Of a stretch of DNA of 8,272 nt, positions 6,196 through 8,272 are shown in pieces. Source of the stretch: Nitratifractor sp. (GTDB lineage Bacteria; Campylobacterota; Campylobacteria; Campylobacterales; Sulfurovaceae); assembly GCA_024762845.1 (NCBI GenBank), contig JANTGQ010000051.1, forward strand, positions 1-8,272, in the 5' to 3' direction. Under the pieces are notes generated by a model. That model was not told the DNA's origin, did not search any database, and saw only the letters and a program-made list of their open reading frames with translations. Each line of letters starts with the position of its first letter. Positions within the stretch are counted from its first letter, which is position 1. The position numbers were made by a program, and so were the translations under genes.

Positions 6196-7479
6196 CTATT
6201 TTCCTATTGCTAATAGATATAAAATATTGTTGTCGGTGTTCAAAAAAGATTTGGCTTCTTCGTCGTAGTAGGCTCCAATTCCGCTGCACCCTATAGCTTG
6301 TAATTGGCACCTTAAATAGATAATATGGGCAATAAATCCACTTAATATAGATGCCTTTTGGTATTTTTCTAAATCGCTGGATGTAAAGTATAGGGTGGCT
6401 GCGCTTTCGCCCCCAAGGTTTTGCTCGAGACTTAGGTAGCGTGACTTCTCTTTAAAATCGCCCTCTTTGAGTAGTTGGGCGTTTTTGTAGAGACCCTCGG
6501 TAGTATCTTCGACTCTATGGAGTGTATAGAAGATATCTATATTGTGGCTGTTGGCAAACTCGAAGAGATCTTGTATAATAAAAGTAAAACTCTCTTTAGA
6601 GATTCTCTCACCCCTAAAGGCTCTAATAGAGCGTCTGTTTATAATTGCTTCTCTAAGTTGCTCTTTTGGAATATTTAGAAAGAGCTGTGGTGGAGTAAAG
6701 GGGGTATCTGTATAGTCTACACTCTGCTCGTATGCCTCTTTTATAAAGTTATTTGGTTCAAGATAGTCACTGGCACAGACAAAGGGTAGGTTTAACGGTA
6801 TTGCTTTTGCCTCTTTCTCGGTTTCGCTGCTGCTATGTAGAGATGCAGTAAACATTTCGCCCTCGATAAAACCAAACTTTTTATTGAGTGCTGCTTTGTC
6901 AAAGTCTAAATCTATGATACTCTCTTTGCCCATTACTGTTAGTGCTGCATAGATTGCTCCCAACTGATGCCCGTTGTCTAAAAAGATATATCTAAGTGCT
7001 CTATCTCTATATTTCCAGGAAGATCGAAAATAGACAGCTGATACTAGGAACTCTATACCACTGCGTCTTTTGGGGTTAGGGAAGTAGTGCTCTATACCAT
7101 CGCTCTCTATTTCGTGCAGGAGTGTCAAGGTAGCTTTAAGCGGTTCATAGTGGTAGATACCATTTGGTAAACCGTTAATGCCGCGCAGCTGCAGATAGAG
7201 TTCGAAAGGGTAGAGAGCTCCTGCACTTGGGACTGTGCGAAGATAGTATTTTCCCTCCGGATACTCTTTTTCAAATGTTATACCACCTATGAGATTTAAA
7301 TTTTCCAATGCGGGGTAGTCGCTTATTTTGTACCTAAGATAGAAGTGTGGATAGTTTTTAAACGCTTTTGGTTGCGTTCTCCAGTCTAAAAAGAAAGCAC
7401 TTTTTCTTACACTTTTGTAAGAGTGGTTTGTAGCATCATGAATATTAAGCACGCTTATACCTTTTTGTAAGTCTAACAT
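6196..7479 (-). CDS. tandem-domain SagB/ThcOx-type nitroreductase-fold oxidoreductase
   Basis: This 427-residue cytoplasmic flavoprotein contains two nitroreductase-fold domains. The N-terminal domain (about 13-215) carries SagB-like features: DATNHSYKSVRK and LDWRTQP (15-37), RTVPSAGALYPFELYL (81-96), NGIYHYEP (106-113) and RDRALRYIFLDNGHQLGAIYAA (158-179). The second domain (about 255-427) starts with IINRRSIRAFRGERIS (279-294), the usual FMN-phosphate-binding region, and ends with AIGCSGIGAYYDEEA (395-409). Relatives oxidise azolines in peptide natural products or have unknown redox roles, and such genes also occur near nitrogenase clusters. No peptide precursor or cyclodehydratase is seen here. 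The ATG at 7479 overlaps the upstream gene by 35 bp and lacks an RBS. A GTG at 7452 (418 residues) has AAAAAGG (7460-7466) 7 nt upstream and only an 8-bp overlap, and may be the true start. Confidence 0.85.
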   Translation of the reverse strand: MLDLQKGISVLNIHDATNHSYKSVRKSAFFLDWRTQPKAFKNYPHFYLRYKISDYPALENLNLIGGITFEKEYPEGKYYLRTVPSAGALYPFELYLQLRGINGLPNGIYHYEPLKATLTLLHEIESDGIEHYFPNPKRRSGIEFLVSAVYFRSSWKYRDRALRYIFLDNGHQLGAIYAALTVMGKESIIDLDFDKAALNKKFGFIEGEMFTASLHSSSETEKEAKAIPLNLPFVCASDYLEPNNFIKEAYEQSVDYTDTPFTPPQLFLNIPKEQLREAIINRRSIRAFRGERISKESFTFIIQDLFEFANSHNIDIFYTLHRVEDTTEGLYKNAQLLKEGDFKEKSRYLSLEQNLGGESAATLYFTSSDLEKYQKASILSGFIAHIIYLRCQLQAIGCSGIGAYYDEEAKSFLNTDNNILYLLAIGK

Positions 7480-7744
7480 AGTCGTAAAAGTCGCTGAGCA
7501 TCAGGTAACGGATGGTGATATCTTCGAACTTCTCTACCAGTTTTTTATTTCCTTCAAGGTAGAGCCTGACATCGTGGCTAAACTCTTTAGGGTACTCTAG
7601 TTTCTCCTCTTTAAGAGATGAAAAACAGTCTAAAAATTCAAAAAAGAGTTTGCTTGCCAACTTCTCTTGTTTGGGTGTTGGGGTGGGTAGAAAACCTCTT
7701 AGTGTTTCAAACTCTTCACATATTTTTACTAAGCAGGGGTGCAT
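7445..7744 (-). CDS. small conserved-looking protein of unknown function
   Basis: This 99-residue protein is not recognised. It is charged and probably mostly helical, with no signal peptide or membrane segment. Cysteines are at 4, 9 and 40, a proline-rich turn at 18-24 (GFLPTPTPKQ overlaps it), and aromatic residues cluster near the end (IRYLMLSDFYDYVRL, 78-92). It overlaps the upstream ArsC-like gene by 16 bp and the downstream oxidoreductase by 8 or 35 bp depending on that start. A frame held this tightly between two recognisable genes is very likely real. The RBS is weak, suggesting coupling to upstream translation. By position it may be a small partner of the thioredoxin-fold or flavin protein, but this is inference from context only. 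Confidence 0.7.
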   Translation of the reverse strand: MHPCLVKICEEFETLRGFLPTPTPKQEKLASKLFFEFLDCFSSLKEEKLEYPKEFSHDVRLYLEGNKKLVEKFEDITIRYLMLSDFYDYVRLTKRYKRA

Positions 7745-8160
7745 GACTGCTCACTTTGGCTGGGACAGGAGCTGATAGTTAAAGATTCGCATATGCTAAG
7801 CCCCAGAACTCTGTTTATTTTACTAACATCGAAACCACATATCTTCTCTTTGCCAATAACAAGGAGAGGTCTTTTTATTAAAATCGGGGTTTCCACCATT
7901 AACTCTATAAGCTCCTCTTTGCTTAATTTGCTAATATCTAACTCATGGTTTTTAATTTGCGGTGCAAAAGAGTTTATCATCTGTTGGGGTTCTAAACCTT
8001 CAAAAAAAGGTCTTAAACTATCGCTACTCCATGCTGTATCGAGTAGACTTTTTGTTTCGAAAGGTACTTTATAATCTCGGAGCAGTTTTTTCTGTTTGGC
8101 ATTGCCCATACACCCTGTTTTTTCATAAAAGATAAGAGCAGGTTTGTTTGTAAATCGCAT
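7729..8160 (-). CDS. ArsC/Spx-fold nitrogenase-associated protein
   Basis: This 143-residue cytosolic protein has the ArsC/thioredoxin-like fold and matches the nitrogenase-associated subgroup (TIGR01616 pattern). It begins with a beta-strand then FYEKTGCMGNAKQKKLL (11-27), where C17 takes the place of the ArsC catalytic cysteine and N20/Q23 are typical of the subgroup. RPFFEGLEPQQMINSFAP (50-67) and ILIKRPLLVIG (93-103, cis-proline P98) follow. The C-terminus adds C124, C132 and C140, with SCP at 131-133 resembling the family's tail. It is not an arsenate reductase by its context. The ATG at 8160 has AAAGGAG (8166-8172) 5 nt upstream. It is the first gene of a five-gene operon whose leader abuts a MITE-like repeat. 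Members of this family usually lie in nif neighbourhoods, but no nif structural gene is in this window. Confidence 0.85.
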   Translation of the reverse strand: MRFTNKPALIFYEKTGCMGNAKQKKLLRDYKVPFETKSLLDTAWSSDSLRPFFEGLEPQQMINSFAPQIKNHELDISKLSKEELIELMVETPILIKRPLLVIGKEKICGFDVSKINRVLGLSICESLTISSCPSQSEQSCTPA

Positions 8161-8165
8161 GAAGA

Positions 8166-8172
8166 CTCCTTT
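8166..8172 (-). promoter_or_regulatory. ribosome binding site of the operon's first gene
   Basis: AAAGGAG on the - strand, 5 nt before the ATG at 8160. It lies between the start codon and the end of the MITE-like repeat at 8176, so the element ends just outside the translation signal and leaves it intact. Confidence 0.7.
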
Positions 8173-8175
8173 GAG

Positions 8176-8272
8176 CCCGGATTATACAATAGAAATCACA
8201 GAAGTTGCCTCAGTCATTGCGCTATGGGCATTTACAAAAAATCATCGATTAACCTACGGGTTAAGCTCAAAT
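8176..8272. mobile_element. second MITE-like element, cut by the window end
   Basis: From CCCGGATTATACAATAGA (8176-8193) to the window end, 97 bases align without gaps to 5001-5097, with about 15 differences counted by eye, in the same orientation. The central stem TTAACC (8249-8254) / GGTTAA (8259-8264) is conserved, and its loop is TACG instead of TATG. The right end, expected about 65 bp further on, is outside the window, so neither completeness nor a target duplication (left flank TTGAG) can be checked. Confidence 0.85.
8181..8186 (-). promoter_or_regulatory. TATAAT inside the MITE-like end, candidate operon promoter
   Basis: On the - strand this reads TATAAT, with TTG directly before it. 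Transcription would begin near 8174, giving a leader of about 14 nt that still includes the RBS. No good -35 is visible. The same place in the 5001-5162 copy reads CAAAAT, so the -10 is specific to this copy. Confidence 0.4.

Noticed and set aside
6475..6678. Open frame of 67 codons on the + strand
   Set aside because: Antisense to the second domain of the SagB-like gene, which is clearly the real coding frame.
6196..7479. Azoline-forming peptide natural product (RiPP) cluster based on the SagB-like enzyme
   Set aside because: No precursor peptide, cyclodehydratase (YcaO) or export ABC protein is in the window. The 99-residue neighbour lacks a leader/core layout.
7739..8074. Open frame of 111 codons on the + strand
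   Set aside because: Antisense to the ArsC-like gene, which has family motifs and a good RBS. The antisense frame has neither.
7729..8160. Arsenate reductase (arsC) with the PF03773-like genes as an arsenic resistance operon
   Set aside because: The sequence fits the nitrogenase-associated subgroup better, the permease halves lack the cysteines of ArsP, and no ArsR-type regulator is present.
5001..8272. CRISPR-like direct repeats
   Set aside because: Only two copies about 3.2 kb apart, 162 bp long with inverted ends. This is a transposable element, not an array.

Overview
The window looks like chromosomal DNA from a low-GC Campylobacterota relative, in the general range of Sulfurovum, Sulfurimonas or similar marine or sulfidic lineages. 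This is inferred from AT-rich, lysine-rich coding sequence, tightly overlapping genes, promoters with a clear -10 but little -35, and an ArsC-like protein of the type found beside nitrogenase genes. No rRNA or housekeeping marker is present, so the genus is not claimed.

Left part (1-3463, + strand). The 3' tail of an unidentified gene (to 89) overlaps a GTG-started flavin reductase-family gene (86-682). After a 181-bp intergenic region with a likely promoter comes a complete polar amino acid ABC importer: ATPase (864-1604), secreted binding protein (1682-2488) and one permease with an N-terminal extension (2492-3463). The binding protein captures an amino acid in the periplasm, the permease (probably a homodimer) carries it through, and the ATPase powers import.

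Middle (3464-5235). An intergenic region with a perfect 9-bp-arm stem-loop separates the transporter from a convergent, visibly AT-richer gene on the - strand. That gene encodes an AAA_14/DUF4143 ATPase (3680-4885). Its start is preceded by an extended -10 promoter overlapped by a perfect 28-bp palindrome with 11-bp arms. Beyond it lies a complete 162-bp MITE-like element (5001-5162) with near-perfect 18-bp terminal inverted repeats and a 5-bp target-site duplication (ATAAA).

Right part (5236-8272). Five genes on the - strand form one compact operon, read from 8160 down to 5236. They encode an ArsC/thioredoxin-fold nitrogenase-associated protein, a 99-residue protein of unknown function, a tandem-domain SagB/ThcOx-type flavin oxidoreductase, and two small PF03773-type permease halves. 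All junctions overlap or are 1 nt apart. A second copy of the MITE-like element, in the same orientation and cut by the window end, begins 15 bp upstream of the first gene. Two substitutions in its terminal repeat create a perfect TATAAT pointing into the operon. The operon is therefore bracketed by two directly repeated elements, one of which may supply its promoter. This bracketed redox and membrane operon is the best candidate here for an undescribed system.
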